From Malus domestica (taxonomy: Eukaryota > Streptophyta > Magnoliopsida > Rosales > Rosaceae), in contig NC_091674.1 of assembly GCF_042453785.1 (NCBI RefSeq), forward strand, positions 25,647,001 through 25,711,000: a DNA stretch of 64,000 nucleotides, in the 5' to 3' direction. Positions 33,690-44,662 of the stretch are shown one piece after another. The notes under the pieces are model-generated. The model was not told the DNA's origin. It was given only the letters and a program-made list of their open reading frames with translations, and did no database searches. The first letter of the stretch is position 1, and each line of letters opens with the position of its first letter. The translations under genes were made by a program, and so were the position numbers.

Positions 33690-34690
33690 TCCTTCAAGAT
33701 CAAGCCCCAACGGCCCTTGAAGAAATTCCTCCTTCAAGATCAAGCCTCAACGGCCCTTGAAGAACTTCCACCAATTCAAGATCAAGCCTCGACGACCCTT
33801 GAAGAAAGTGTTCAACAAATCCATACAACTGTTCATCCTAAGATCAAGCCCCGACGACCCTTTTGGATCAACAACATCACCAAATCCACATAACTGTTCA
33901 TCCTAAGATCAAGCCCTAACGGTCCTTTGGATCAACAACATCAACAAATCCACACAATTGTTCATCCTAAGATCAAGCCCCAACGGCCCTTTGGATCAAT
34001 AACATCAACAAATCCACACAACTGTTCATCCTAAGATCAAGCCCCGACGGCCCTTTTGGATCAACAACATCACCAAATCCACATAACTGTTCATCCTAAG
34101 ATCAAGCCCCAACGACCCTTTGGATCAACAACATCAATAAATCCACACAACTGTTCATCCCAAGATCAAGCCCCGACGGCCCTTGGATCAACAATCATCC
34201 ATCTTCAAGATCAAGCCCAAAAGCATTTGAAGATCCATTCATTATTATTCTTCAAGATCAAGCCCCGATGGCCCTCGAAGAAAGTGTTCTTCGTTCTTCG
34301 TTCTTCCAAGATCAAGCCCCGACGGCCCTTGGATCAACAATCCACCAATTCAAGATCAAGCCCCGACGGCCCTTGAAGAAAGCACCATCGTTCATCATCC
34401 GTTCATCCAAGATTAAGCCCCGACGGCCCTTGGATCAACAACATCAACAAATCCACACATCCAACCGTTCTTCAAGATCAAGCCTAAAAGCCCTTGAAGA
34501 TCCGTTCATCACCGTTATTCAAGATCAAACCTTAACGGTTCTTGAAGAAACACTCATCCTCAAGATCAAGCCCCAATGACTCCTTGAAGATCCACTCAAA
34601 TCCACCTTCAAAGATCAAGCCCACGGCCGCTTGAAGAAACTTCCAACAGTTCATTCAAGATCAAGCCTCGACGGCCCTTGGATCAACGAA
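33690..34690 (+). repeat. Tandem repeat array inside the solo LTR
   Basis: About 19 degenerate copies of a unit with core gatcaagccccgacggccc followed by ttggatcaac or ttgaagaa. Between about 33842 and 34165 the spacing is a regular 62-67 bp, and each unit also carries atccacacaactgttcatcc. Elsewhere the spacing is shorter (about 40-55 bp) and the filler differs. Open frames through it repeat a SSRSSPDGPW-like peptide and are not genes. Confidence 0.9.
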
Positions 34691-34950
34691 ACATCCACAA
34701 ATCAACACCTTACGGAGATCGAATCAGAGGATCAAAATAGAGAGAGATTGTAACCCAAAATCATCAAACACAAATATTTTGTTTGTGCACGTTGTTCTTG
34801 TCTCTTTCGTTTCAGGAATTTTCCGTGTTCACACTTATGCTTGATTCTCGTCAAGGTGAAGTTGGACCATATTATTATGGCAATCTCATTATAAGATTTA
34901 GCCCACTCTCTCACCCCCCATAGTGTAGATACTATTTTTTTTAACAAATG

Positions 34951-36047
34951 ATATTATCTATACACTAAAGGGGCATGGGAGTTAACTAAGCTTCATAATG
35001 AGCTTAGTGTGAATACTATTGTTTGTTAAAAAAAAAGAGTAAACTTTTATTTATGTTATTATATTTAGTTAGTCAATTTCTTCATTAAAAAAGTCATTAA
35101 TACTTTTAAAGAAAACTTCATTAATATGTTAAAATTTTATGCATAGTTATATAAAAAATGTATTTAAAACTTATGGTACATTTGAAAATAAAAGTACCTA
35201 CTTTTGGTACGTTTAAAGTCTAAATGTACCAAGAAACAAAATGCACTAGAAAGCCAAATGTGCCATAAAATCAAATGTACCCATAGTATGGATTATCAAA
35301 TGTGCCAATATAGTCAAACGTACCTCTAATAAAATTGTAGAAAAAAATGTATGATCAAATTCATAAAAAGAACAAATGTTTAATCAATGAAATTGAAAAA
35401 TAAGGTGCATATATTAAAACGTCCCTAAAATTAAAATACAAAAGAATCTCCTACTTGAGTGAAAAACAATATGAAAAGCAAGGAAGGGAAAAAGCCAAAT
35501 AAATAAAGTTATATATATTCATATAAAGAACTTTGGATGACAACACATTCCCATATGCACATGTTGGTAGGAAAAATTTGCTCAATTATCAAAGATTAGA
35601 TCAAGAAAGAGGAAAAAAATATAAGAGGTGGAAAGATGCCTCTATAGATTGGCAAATTATTGAGCATTTATGTGTATTGTGTGATACAATCTGTCTTCCT
35701 CCAATCATGCCCATTTGTTCATCCCAGCTGTAACTAAACTCCAACCACCCTCCCTCTTGGGTCCCAACCCCTCTTTTTCCAATCCAATCTTCCAACTCAC
35801 CATCCAATCTGCATCCTCACCATCCCATGATGTCCCCATTCCTTGATGTCCCATTTCATTTGCCACCCTAGCTCATTCTCTTCTGGTGGTGAAACAACGT
35901 GAATATCTAAACCAATCACGTATTGTCACGTAAAAGAGTTAATATATATAAACAGTCATGGTGCGTGATTGACTTGAAATATTATCATGGATGTCATCTG
36001 ATGATGATGATGATGATGATAGTCTACCAAAGGATAGATATAGTTTC
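34951..36047. other. Intergenic DNA, 3' side of the DUF868 gene
   Basis: Begins with SINE-like tail fragments (to about 35036). A run of phrases such as aaatgtaccaag and aatgtgccata (35170-35330) resembles a degraded short repeat. 35690-35870 is C-rich. A (gat)n run lies at 36000-36021. The 3' UTR of the DUF868 gene probably lies at about 35900-36047. Confidence 0.5.
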
Positions 36048-37061
36048 TCATTCAACTTTCCAGGCATAAAGAAACAAGCAAAACTCAGATGAACCGGCAG
36101 AAGTTGCGTTATTAATCCCTTCTACTGACCCAGAACTAGTCTGAGATGACAATGGAGTTGATGCCAATGACGAAAATGGCGGTGAGGACGACGAGGTTCT
36201 CGACAATGGCGATAGAGATGTACTTGAAGCAGGCAAATTTGGCTTGAAAATAAACAATGCATGCCTTAATCCAGGACTAAAAAGCCAGTCATGGACATCC
36301 CAATAAACCTCAATTCTCAACTTGTTGATGTGAATGGACTCATTACCTCTAAACTTCCATTGAAGATGCTTCACATGAACCACCAAATGCCCATCAACCC
36401 TAATCTCCAACTCTGGCTCCACCCCATTAAGGGTACTTCCACTCCCAATGCTCCCGCTGCCACCGCCGCCGCCACCACCTCTGTTTTTGCATTCAATTGC
36501 AATTTCATGCGATCTGCCTCTCTCATAAAACTTAGCTTTTGTGGAAAACTTCTTCTTACCAAAAATGTGCTCCTTTTTGGAAACCAAAGTGGGATCAGTC
36601 AGGGCAGGTCTAAAACCTGCTTTTCTATAAGCATCTTTTTTGAGATCACCAAGAACCAAAACAACTTCCTCGTCACAAACAACCGCCACGTAGTACTCCG
36701 ACTTCGGCTCCGTCCCGCCGTTAAATTTCGCCGCCTTGAGGTCCCAGAAGATTTCCACTGCTTTCTCATCAACCACAAAGCGCTTGGAACCTTGCTTCCT
36801 CCAGAAGTACCACGGCTTGAGTTCAACTTTGCAAGTGTGCTGCTGGGTTTGATCTCCATCCGGACCCTCCACGGACACCGACAGGCCGTGGAGGAGCAGG
36901 TTTTTGCACCATGTGATCGTGATCAAGCGGCTCTGACCGGCTATCTTGGCTCTGTACACTGACATGCACACACTGTGGCCTGACCTAGTCACAGCCGAAG
37001 CATCATCACTTAACTTCTCACCTGATGAGAAGCAAGCAGGAATGCCAATGTGGTCTTGCAT
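36048..37061 (-). CDS. DUF868 family protein
   Basis: A single-exon, 337-aa protein of the plant DUF868 family, whose function is not established. Family features are the N-terminus MQDHIGIPACFSSGEK, SVYRAKIAGQSRLITITWCKN, LKPWYFWRKQGSKRF, VEIFWDLKAAKF, EYYVAVVCDEEVVLVLGD, the block RGRSHEIAIECKN, LEIRVDGHLVVHVKHLQWKFRGNE, and IEVYWDVHDWLF. A run of eight Gly lies between the two halves, and a Ser-rich stretch (about residues 280-325) comes near the end. No signal peptide or membrane segment. The first Met matches the usual family start, so the start is secure even though transposon-end repeats lie about 10 bp upstream of it. Confidence 0.92.
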   Translation of the reverse strand: MQDHIGIPACFSSGEKLSDDASAVTRSGHSVCMSVYRAKIAGQSRLITITWCKNLLLHGLSVSVEGPDGDQTQQHTCKVELKPWYFWRKQGSKRFVVDEKAVEIFWDLKAAKFNGGTEPKSEYYVAVVCDEEVVLVLGDLKKDAYRKAGFRPALTDPTLVSKKEHIFGKKKFSTKAKFYERGRSHEIAIECKNRGGGGGGGSGSIGSGSTLNGVEPELEIRVDGHLVVHVKHLQWKFRGNESIHINKLRIEVYWDVHDWLFSPGLRHALFIFKPNLPASSTSLSPLSRTSSSSPPFSSLASTPLSSQTSSGSVEGINNATSAGSSEFCLFLYAWKVE

Positions 37062-37069
37062 TTTCGCAA

Positions 37070-37195
37070 CCAGGACGGATTCAGGATTTGAAAATAGAGG
37101 ACGCTGAACTTTTAACCAGGGACAGATCCAGGATTTTAAAAGTTATTTGTGCTAAACATTTATTAGCAGGGACGGATCCAGGATTTGAAACTGAG
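37070..37195. repeat. Three copies of a hAT-like transposon end
   Basis: The phrase ggacggatccaggatttgaa (or one- to two-base variants) occurs at about 37074, 37122 and 37170, a spacing of 48 bp. gggacggatccagg phrases are typical outer ends of plant hAT-like elements. The block lies immediately upstream of the DUF868 start codon, in its promoter or 5' UTR. Confidence 0.6.
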
Positions 37196-38490
37196 GCGTA
37201 CTTAACGGCCTTTCGGAAGTGGAAGATGAGGAACAAATTGGAGGAAGGAGAGTTGGGGGGAGAAGGGAATTTTTAAGATGGTGGGAGAGAGTGAGTGAAG
37301 ATCTTAGTCACAAGATGTGTTGAGTCACAGATGCTGCCAGAGGTGTGTTTGGCAGCACTGATTGGAATAAACAATTATTTCCAAACTGGCAGATAGACTG
37401 GCAGTGAGTGAGAGTGAGTGTATGGAACCACCTTTTTTATTCTTTTTTTTTTATAAAAACATTATTCAGTTGTCTGCACCAATGCTAACCTCTCTCTTAC
37501 CTGGATTTCAATTTGTTTATTTTGTTAATATTTATTTTAATTTTGTTACCGTTTTATTTTTTAACATTGACAACTTTATTGAATCCGAGGTGGTTTTGCT
37601 TCTACTGCACTTAAATTACATATTTCCATGCATGTTTAAAAGCAGCAATTGACCATTTGTCAAGAGATTAGGGTTCAGATTTCTACACAAAGTCAAAGAA
37701 CATGTTTGACAAATGATCTGTAGAGCAGGAGAATCATAACGATGCGAAGTGCTACTAGTTAACGTATTGTATGTGTGGTGACATAAATGAAACAATAACA
37801 GCTTATGAAAAACGACTATACAAAGCTAAGGGTGAAAGAGTTGGGTATTTGGTTTGCTTTCCAATGTGGGTCTGTGGAGTTTTTAATTATTTGAATATGT
37901 GTTCATAAAGTTTGCATATGGGAGGTGCAACTTTTTTCAACTTTGCATTCAAAGATGTGTAATGTAGGAGAGGAATCTGAGACTTGGGGAGGGGTAGCTG
38001 CTGCAGATCTGGTCCAGCTAGCTCCCTCCTTGCATTGCAGCCCTAAGGCTACCCACTAATGCTTGCTTAATAATGCTTGGATAATGTTCTCTTTCTTATA
38101 ATTTTAGATAAAATGGAATAAACAAACACATAAGTTTTGTGGGGGCAATGTGTGGTGTGGTTCTTATTCACATTGTGTCTTTTGCACACTCACATGGAAC
38201 TCACCCTTAGAAAGGGATATATTGTTATTCACACCCCCGTTTGTACCTTTCACACATTTTTGTTAATGTTTTACTATTGATCATCTTCCATTTATTCGAT
38301 CTGATGACTGAAAATTGAGAAGGGTGTGTGAGAGGTAAAAATGGGTGTATATACTATAGATAGCACTACGCTTAGAAAATTAGGGAAGATTTTTTTTAGC
38401 CAAAATGGTTCTTAAGATTGGATAACTCTTCACTTTGCTCCCCAACATTGAAAACTGAAAGAAGTGATCCATGAGTTTGTCTAGCGTAAC
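37196..38490. other. DUF868 upstream region and intergenic DNA
   Basis: The stretch to about 37400 is GA-rich and probably promoter. A GC-richer island at about 37975-38065 contains ggggtagc and ggctaccc as short inverted repeats about 45 bp apart. The remainder is AT-rich. No gene. Confidence 0.45.
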
Positions 38491-38700
38491 TGTAACATCC
38501 CACATCGCCCATAGGAGTGATCCTTAAATGTATATTCTCATCCTTACCTAACACGAGGCCTTTTGGGAGCTCACTGGTTTCGGGTTCCGTGAGTTTCCAA
38601 AAACAAAACCGTGAGGGAATGGTAAGCCCAAAACGGACAATATCGTGCTACGGTGGTAGAGCGGGCCCGGGATGTGGTGGACCCGGGTCGGGATGTGACA
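38491..38700 (+). mobile_element. Cassandra-like TRIM solo LTR
   Basis: 210 bp starting tgtaacatcccacatcg and ending gtcgggatgtgaca, flanked by an exact 5-bp duplication, gtaac (38486-38490 and 38701-38705). The start, gaggccttttgggagctcac and aacggacaatatcgtgctac are hallmarks of Cassandra-type LTRs, a non-coding family known for 5S-rRNA-like sequence in its LTRs. This copy is short. No internal region or second LTR is present. Family recognition is from memory. Confidence 0.65.
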
Positions 38701-39579
38701 GTAACTCACTTTGGTTATTCCTTGAAAAAATCTATCAATATCTTCGTTAAGTGGAGAAGTTGGTTTGACAAAAATACCTTAAAAAGTTGGTGATCACGTG
38801 GTTGCTCACTGTGACGATTTAACGATGATATTGACAAATTTAATTTTTCACAGAAGAACCAAAATAATTTACGATGAACAAATTCAATGAACACTTCAAT
38901 TGATTTTCATTGTCAATGACTAAAGCAAAGAGTTATGTCAATCTTAGAAACTATTTTGGCTAAAAAGCTATTAAAGATTCTCACTTATACGACTGCGACG
39001 ATATTTTAAGTCAATCAAAACATTGTTATATATTTTAACTTTTTTCACGTGACAATACTGAATTCGCTTCAAATATCGCCACATTGATACTCTAGTTATA
39101 GCTATGTTCACGTAAGAAGAATAAGGAAATGAAATTCTTTATTTTGATCCTCCATGGTAAAGCTTCATCAAATGGAACCCAACTGTCTTGCAAAGAAAAA
39201 AAAAAGGTGAAAGGTATCATCGTGTGGCGTTTTCCACAAAATAATTATTAGAGTTGGTTTACAACCACCACCATTTACTCTTTTCATCGAGGGAAAGTTC
39301 AAAGTAAAAAAGAAAAAAGATATTATACATTGGTAAATTATTTTTTCTTTTTTGTAAGGATAAATTGAATTAATAATTTTCGTAATGATAAGATACTTAA
39401 AATATAATTTCTGTGGTAAATTTTGGATTTAAACTCTCGTAAAAACTATTAACAAGTCAAAATCAAAAGTATGATTTACCTCCATTAAATGCGACAATAA
39501 ATATGTACTTTTGTCGAACCCCATGCCTTCTTTTGTTCACGTTCTCTCTCATTCTCTGTTCTCTCTTTAATCTGTATCA
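38701..39579. other. AT-rich intergenic DNA
   Basis: No gene and no sharp repeat. Short A-rich and T-rich runs only. Confidence 0.5.
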
Positions 39580-39683
39580 AAAAAGGTCGTACCCAGTGCA
39601 CAAGGCTCCCGCTTTACGTAGGATCTGAGAGAGGTGAATGTCGGCTAGCCTTACCCCCATTTTATGGAGAGGCTGCTCCCAAG
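39580..39683 (-). mobile_element. Au-like SINE, 5'-truncated
   Basis: About 104 bp reading, on the + strand, ggtcgtacccagtgcacaag then aatgtcggctagccttaccc and ggagaggctgctcccaag, the conserved 3' part of Au-type SINEs. It is flanked by an exact 17-bp duplication, ctctttaatctgtatca (39563-39579 and 39684-39700). The A run at the + strand left end corresponds to a T-run 3' end on the minus strand. The tRNA-like head is absent. Confidence 0.8.
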
Positions 39684-39700
39684 CTCTTTAATCTGTATCA

Positions 39701-41284
39701 CCTTCACCAAATACACAATCACAGATTCATGTTTCTTTCTCCTTGGCTTCTTTTTTCTGATTTTCTTTGTATATTATCACATTTGTTTGTCTGTTTTTGT
39801 TCTTGGGCGACCGGGTTTTAAAGCGGAGGCATTATTATGTTAGATATTGTACTGATGTGCTTTATAAAAAGTGGGTATAAAAAAAATTGAGCTTAAAAAG
39901 ATGTTTAGTAAACACTTAAAAACAACTTATTTTCATAGTTTTGAGTGAAAAAAAACTGAAAACGTGAAGCAATAAAAATGAGCTTATTCTCACAGTACAA
40001 CAGAAATAATTTTTTTTCAAAGCACAACAATACCAAACCAGCCTATTGTGTCTTGTTAGTAACCCAATGTAGGCATTGTGTTTGTTATGATGGAAATGCA
40101 GATGGTTGAAGATGACAGGTAGAGGAATGGGAACAGAGAAGGAGAAGCACTTACATCTCTGAGGAAGAAAGAAGGAAGAGGTATGCCCTACTTGTGGCAA
40201 CCATGACTCACTTGAGTGCACTTGGGACAGAGAGAGGAAGGGTAACAGAAAGAGAGCGGTGGGTCATTTTTATCTCTGCATTTAACTGAGATTTGATAGA
40301 AATTTCACTTACGGTTAAATTTGCTAACAGTTTTCACCACGAGTGTCACGTGGGTTATCTTTCAAATACCCTATCACTACGGACCATTAATTTAATTTGG
40401 CCTTTCGTAAACAAGGAAAAGGAAATTACAAGGAGAAGAACGAAGTTGAAATATAAAATATTACTGGCAAAGAATGAACCCAACCTTTCTCGCGTAATTG
40501 AGAATATATTAGCAAACATCAACGACCAAAAATGAGAATGAGCTATATATTCGTAAAATTGGTAAAGCTAGTTGGCTTTATTTAAAAAATAATTAGAATT
40601 ATCATAACTTAGTTGTCATTCCTGACATATCTTGCGTGCACAAGAAATAAAAAAACGGGTGAGTTCCATGTTGAAAAATAATTAGAATTATCATAACTTA
40701 GTTGTCATTCCTGACATATCTTGCGTGCACAAGAAATGAAAAAGCGGGTGAGTTTCACGCTGAAGCTGAGTATATCATACGATTCATACCTATACAACCA
40801 TGTTTTTTCTTTTCTGTTCAGTTGACAGCTTCATTTCAAACCACAAAAACGAAAGAAAAGAAACAACAAACAAGGAGAACGTCTCGTACCTGAACAGCCA
40901 GACATCATTCTCGTTCTTCACTATTGCCACACTTGCCTCATAAGATGAGATATTACAATTAACGTTTAATAGGCCCAAAGTCCATTACTGGGCCAGTCAG
41001 GTTGTTGATATAGGCCCGTTTCCTTGGTCCCAAATCGGAGCCCCAAATGCCCATGAAGCCACTGAGGTCATTTTCGTCTATCTACCCGCACATAAACCCC
41101 AATTCCCAAACGGCCGCGGGTTTTGGGTACCGTCACTGGGATTGTTGTCACCGAGCAAGACCTGGAGCTGGGTAAGCCACCGATCATCCCTCCCCGTTTG
41201 GTTCCGTAGAAAACCCAATAGAAAATTGCATCCATTTTCTCAGTAACCAAACAGGAAACTTGATTGCAGACCCACACCGTAAAA
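39701..41284. other. Intergenic DNA upstream of bL19m
   Basis: Contains a stretch with MITE-like phrases (39843-40050), the tandem duplication at 40585-40762, and the probable bL19m promoter and leader (from about 41000). A phrase at about 40175-40215 would read CPTCGNHDSLECTWD in one frame, but no gene structure surrounds it. Confidence 0.45.
40585..40762. repeat. 89-bp tandem duplication
   Basis: Two adjacent copies (40585-40673 and 40674-40762) with only a few differences. Both contain cttagttgtcattcctgaca and ttgcgtgcacaagaaat. Non-coding. Confidence 0.9.
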
Positions 41285-43277
41285 ATGCAATCTTTAAGTG
41301 CGAGCATCCGATTGGTCCGAAGGCAAAGGGTCGACAGCTCAAAAATTGCTCATTTCAGATCGATTGGAGCTTACCAATTGAGTGGAGGTTCTGGGTTTAG
41401 TTCGTTGGCGTCGGATCGTTTGGCCTCTGCCAAGAAATTGGGGGATTTATCGGGTTTTGGGTCTTCGAAGAGTTCCTTGTTTCAGTCAGTTTCCAAGTTT
41501 TCGTATCGATCTTCGGCCCCGTTCGTATGTTTTCGACTCGCTATGCCCTCTCTAATAGCATTTTAGCATGTTTTGTGAGCTATTTAATTTGAAGAATACA
41601 TTTTGAACGTGTTTATAGTTTTGAATTTTACTCTGCATATGTATGTAATTGTGAATTTTAGGTTTTTGGAATTAAAAAGCACAATTTTTTTAGGGTTTAG
41701 TTTAAATGTTGGTACATTTACGAAAAGACGATTTCTTTGTTAAATTTGAGGTTTTTGATGCAATTGAAGCCTAGATGACATGTCATTAACACATTTTTTT
41801 GTTTTGTGGTGTATAATTCATTTGGAGAGCAAGATTTTGTCTTTCTTTCCAAATATAGTGTTTTTCTGATGCTTGTAGTGTTATTCTACCAGACAACAAC
41901 GAGCTCTCAAAATGCGGCCCCAGCTTCCTGTAATTCCAGCTTATTCAAGAGTGCTCGACTAAGCTCTTTTCGATGTGCGGCAGTTTCACCTCCTTTCCCG
42001 AGCAGGTGCATTGCAACAGGGGGAAATTCTGTTCAGTCAGCCACTCAAGATTCAGGAATGTCTGTCTCTGATGTAGCTCCTTGCATCAAATTCAAGAGGC
42101 TTGATAAAACTGCCCACCACATAATGCAGGCATGTGTGTATCTATTTGTATTCGTGACAATACATAACACATTTTCTATTCCTGTTATATTTATATTAGT
42201 TGATTTATACGTCACAGATTCTAGATAAGGAAGCTTTAGAGGAAGTGAAGGCGCAGAGAGAAATACCAGACGTTAGGCCTGGTTATATGGTGCAACTCAG
42301 AGTGGTATGATGTGTTCTTTTCGGAAAACAAATGGTGTTATAATGCTCCTTATGCTGTGGAGGGAGTTCCTCACGAGATTGAGTCCTTTTTTTATTCTCA
42401 ACGCTTTTCCGTATGTGAACAGGAAGTACCCGACAACAAGCGACGTGTTTCAGTCGTGAAAGGTGTTGTGATTGCTAGACGTAATGCTGGTCTAAACACT
42501 ACAATTAGAATCAGGAGGCAAGTGGCTGGAGTCGGGGTTGAATCTCTCTTCCCATTGTAAGCAATTCTGATGTTTATTTTCCTTTACTATTGATGGCTCT
42601 AGTGGTCTTTGACTCCCTTCTTTAAGCTGGAAAGTGAACATGTGATTTCTTAGCTGGATGTCCTGGAAGCGGGTGTATTGAAATGTTGCCATACTCAGTT
42701 ATTCTCAACTCTGATCATACGAGTATTAGATGCTTGCACAGCATTATCGATACGATTTTCATTGAAAAATAGTTATTTGTATATTTTGTGGTAACGTGTT
42801 TATTAAAGTGGAGCCTGTAAAAAGGTACTGAATTTTATTAGTCAAAATTCTGTACTCTGAAAACAAGGAAACTAATCATGCTCAGTAAACATTGCTTATT
42901 AAAGCTCTGGGTTCATGACCGTGAACTGATTAACTTCAACGCAAGTTTAGGTTTTCAGTTTTTTTTCCACAAATTACTATTTGAGGTGAAACAGACGATT
43001 AACTTGGGGTTGGGGCTAGCGCTTCAAACAAAAGTTTATTTCTATTGATATCTGATAATTTCATCTGGAGTTCTCATGTGTGTGGGATTTTATCGTTCGT
43101 TTCACATAAGTAGATAATATGCTGTCAGTCTCTACAAAATGACCGACGAAGTGGATAATGTTTGGCAGGTATTCGCCTAACATAAAGGAAATTAAGGTGC
43201 TGGACAAGAAGAAAGTGCGGAGGGCCAAGCTGTACTATGTCAGGGACAAAATCAATGCATTCAAGAAGCAATCGTAG
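41285..43277 (+). CDS. Mitochondrial large-subunit ribosomal protein bL19m
   Basis: Bacterial-type L19 for the mitochondrial ribosome. Five exons (41285-41524, 41893-42129, 42218-42304, 42423-42556 and 43169-43277) give 268 aa. The N-terminal roughly 130 residues are rich in Ser, Arg and Ala with few acids, as in a mitochondrial presequence. The L19 domain follows: [62 protein letters not shown] and [34 protein letters not shown] and [10 protein letters not shown] are closer to the mitochondrial paralogues than to plastid L19. Intron 2 appears to use a GC donor (cag/gcatgt). Using the next gt would add two residues, Ala-Cys, in a conserved place. Start is the first ATG in frame. Confidence 0.93.
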
Positions 43278-44067
43278 CTAGTGGGATCAAAAGGATGCTG
43301 CCTGACAAAGATTGTGTCCCATGTATGACTTAGGTCAGAAATCCAGCAAAAGTTTTGGTGATTTCTTTTCCTCATTCTTTTTCTCCTTTGAACGCATGAG
43401 TAGTCTGTGAATCTTCATCAAGTCTTTGAGAATCTGTGATGCCTGGTAGAAATGTGCGAGTTCAATTGAAAGCCGGGGAAGTTACCAGAATTGTTTACTT
43501 TCGATGATAGAACAGTGTGTACTCAGGTTGATGAATGTTATGAAGTTGTTGGCATAAATGTGATTGTTTGTTACACAAGTAGGACTATTTTCTTCAGTAT
43601 ATTCCTTATTTGGCTAAAATTTGGGTTTGCATGCCAGAAGTCTAGCCAAAGAAGATAAAAGTGGGAGAAATGTAGTATTATTTCACCTTGGTCATCTTCA
43701 TCTGTAGTTTCTGATCCATTGGTCACCTCTTATGTTACTACTGAGAACTTTTTAAGTGTGATTGTTGTCACACTGCCTCGTAATGTTACCAATTCACGTG
43801 CTGTAATATTGTACCATTGAATTTGTAACACAACGTGCTGGTGTAACGATCATATTGAGAATATCTCATTGCTGGCATCGATATTTTGATCATCAACTTT
43901 TTGAGTTTTGAATGCTTGAATTGTATTTGTATGTGAATTTCAGCTATGAGGTCACCATCAGCATTTGTGTGCCAGTTAGTCATCTCTGCTACATTTATGA
44001 AACAGAAAGAAAGAGGTTACTGGCGAAAAGATTTTTCAGAAGAATTATTTTAAAAATTTGCATGACG

Positions 44068-44312
44068 ATGATGATTAATGAGATTACGACTAATTAACGT
44101 CACATTACCTGTTAATTATTTTGTATTAAAATTTCGAAAACCTACTAACCTAATAGGAATGGTAGGTCCTTTTTTGGGTGTTTGTTGATGATTAATGAGA
44201 TTACGACTAATTAACGTCACATTACCTGTTAATTATTTTGTATTACAAATTCAACAACCCACTAACCTATTTGGAATGGTACTATGGTAGATCCTTTTAT
44301 TGGTGTTTGTTG
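44068..44312. repeat. About 120-bp tandem duplication
   Basis: Two adjacent copies (about 44068-44186 and 44187-44312) share gatgattaatgagattacg, ttaacgtcacattacctgtt and aattattttgtatta. They then diverge slightly, including a small insertion in copy 2. Non-coding. Confidence 0.85.
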
Positions 44313-44494
44313 AGATTAGATTTGATCAACATTCCTTGTTACAATTTACACACGCATCAAATTGTAATTTAAATATCTTCACTTTACCCTATAAATGGGC
44401 TCTTTCTTTTCCTAACATGACTTTTTCAAAGCACTTTCAATTGATTGGTTAGTCTTATAAAGAGTAGTACCAAAGTGATCAAACTAATTAATTA

Positions 44495-44662
44495 AACAAC
44501 TACGGGATGACTTAATAGTTGATGATGAACTTCAAGCACCGTATTTTACATGACACGTCTTGAGTTTGATTCCTGGAGCTGGAGAATTACACGATGATAG
44601 CCAGCAAGAAGCTGAAATGCCTCTTAGAGTATTAAAGTGTCAGATTATTATTATTATTATTA
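44495..44662 (+). mobile_element. SINE-like element with ATT tail
   Basis: Starts about ctacgggatgacttaatagt, has a B-box-like gagtttgattcc near 44562, and ends in an (att)n tail at 44644-44662. It meets a second SINE of opposite orientation at the tail. Confidence 0.5.

Larger units (their letters stand above)
33221..34833 (+). mobile_element. Solo LTR with internal tandem repeat array
   Basis: 1.6 kb starting tgtagacgttg and ending ccgtgttcaca, flanked by an exact 5-bp duplication, cttat (33216-33220 and 34834-34838). A TATA box at 33489 gives the orientation. The last 100 bp (gagattgtaaccc through ttgttcttgtctc) look like a U5 end. There is no internal coding region, so this is a lone LTR. 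The superfamily is not certain. It inserted into a SINE. The intact duplication suggests a fairly recent event, but age cannot be measured from one LTR. Confidence 0.75.
33168..34950 (+). mobile_element. SINE split by an LTR insertion
   Basis: The 5' half (33168-33220: gcactaccgtctaataatat, cacttttaaatgaaaagtctt) and the 3' half (34834-34950: cttatgcttgattctcgtc, ccatattattatgg, gtgtagatactatt) together match the SINE at 6985-7154 in order. They are separated by a solo LTR whose target duplication is cttat. The 3' half is followed by a partly inverted fragment and another SINE-like tail (about 34950-35036). Confidence 0.75.

Noticed and set aside
34056-34579. Repetitive open frames inside the solo LTR, and the idea of a CRISPR array
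   Set aside because: Tandem LTR repeats with variable spacing and no unique spacers in a plant nuclear genome; not a gene and not CRISPR.
37975-38065. Possible microRNA hairpin from ggggtagc and ggctaccc arms
   Set aside because: Pairing is short and broken, and no known mature miRNA sequence is present.
40170-40230. Zinc-ribbon-like phrase CPTCGNHDSLEC
   Set aside because: A single short phrase without a start, splice sites or neighbouring coding signal.
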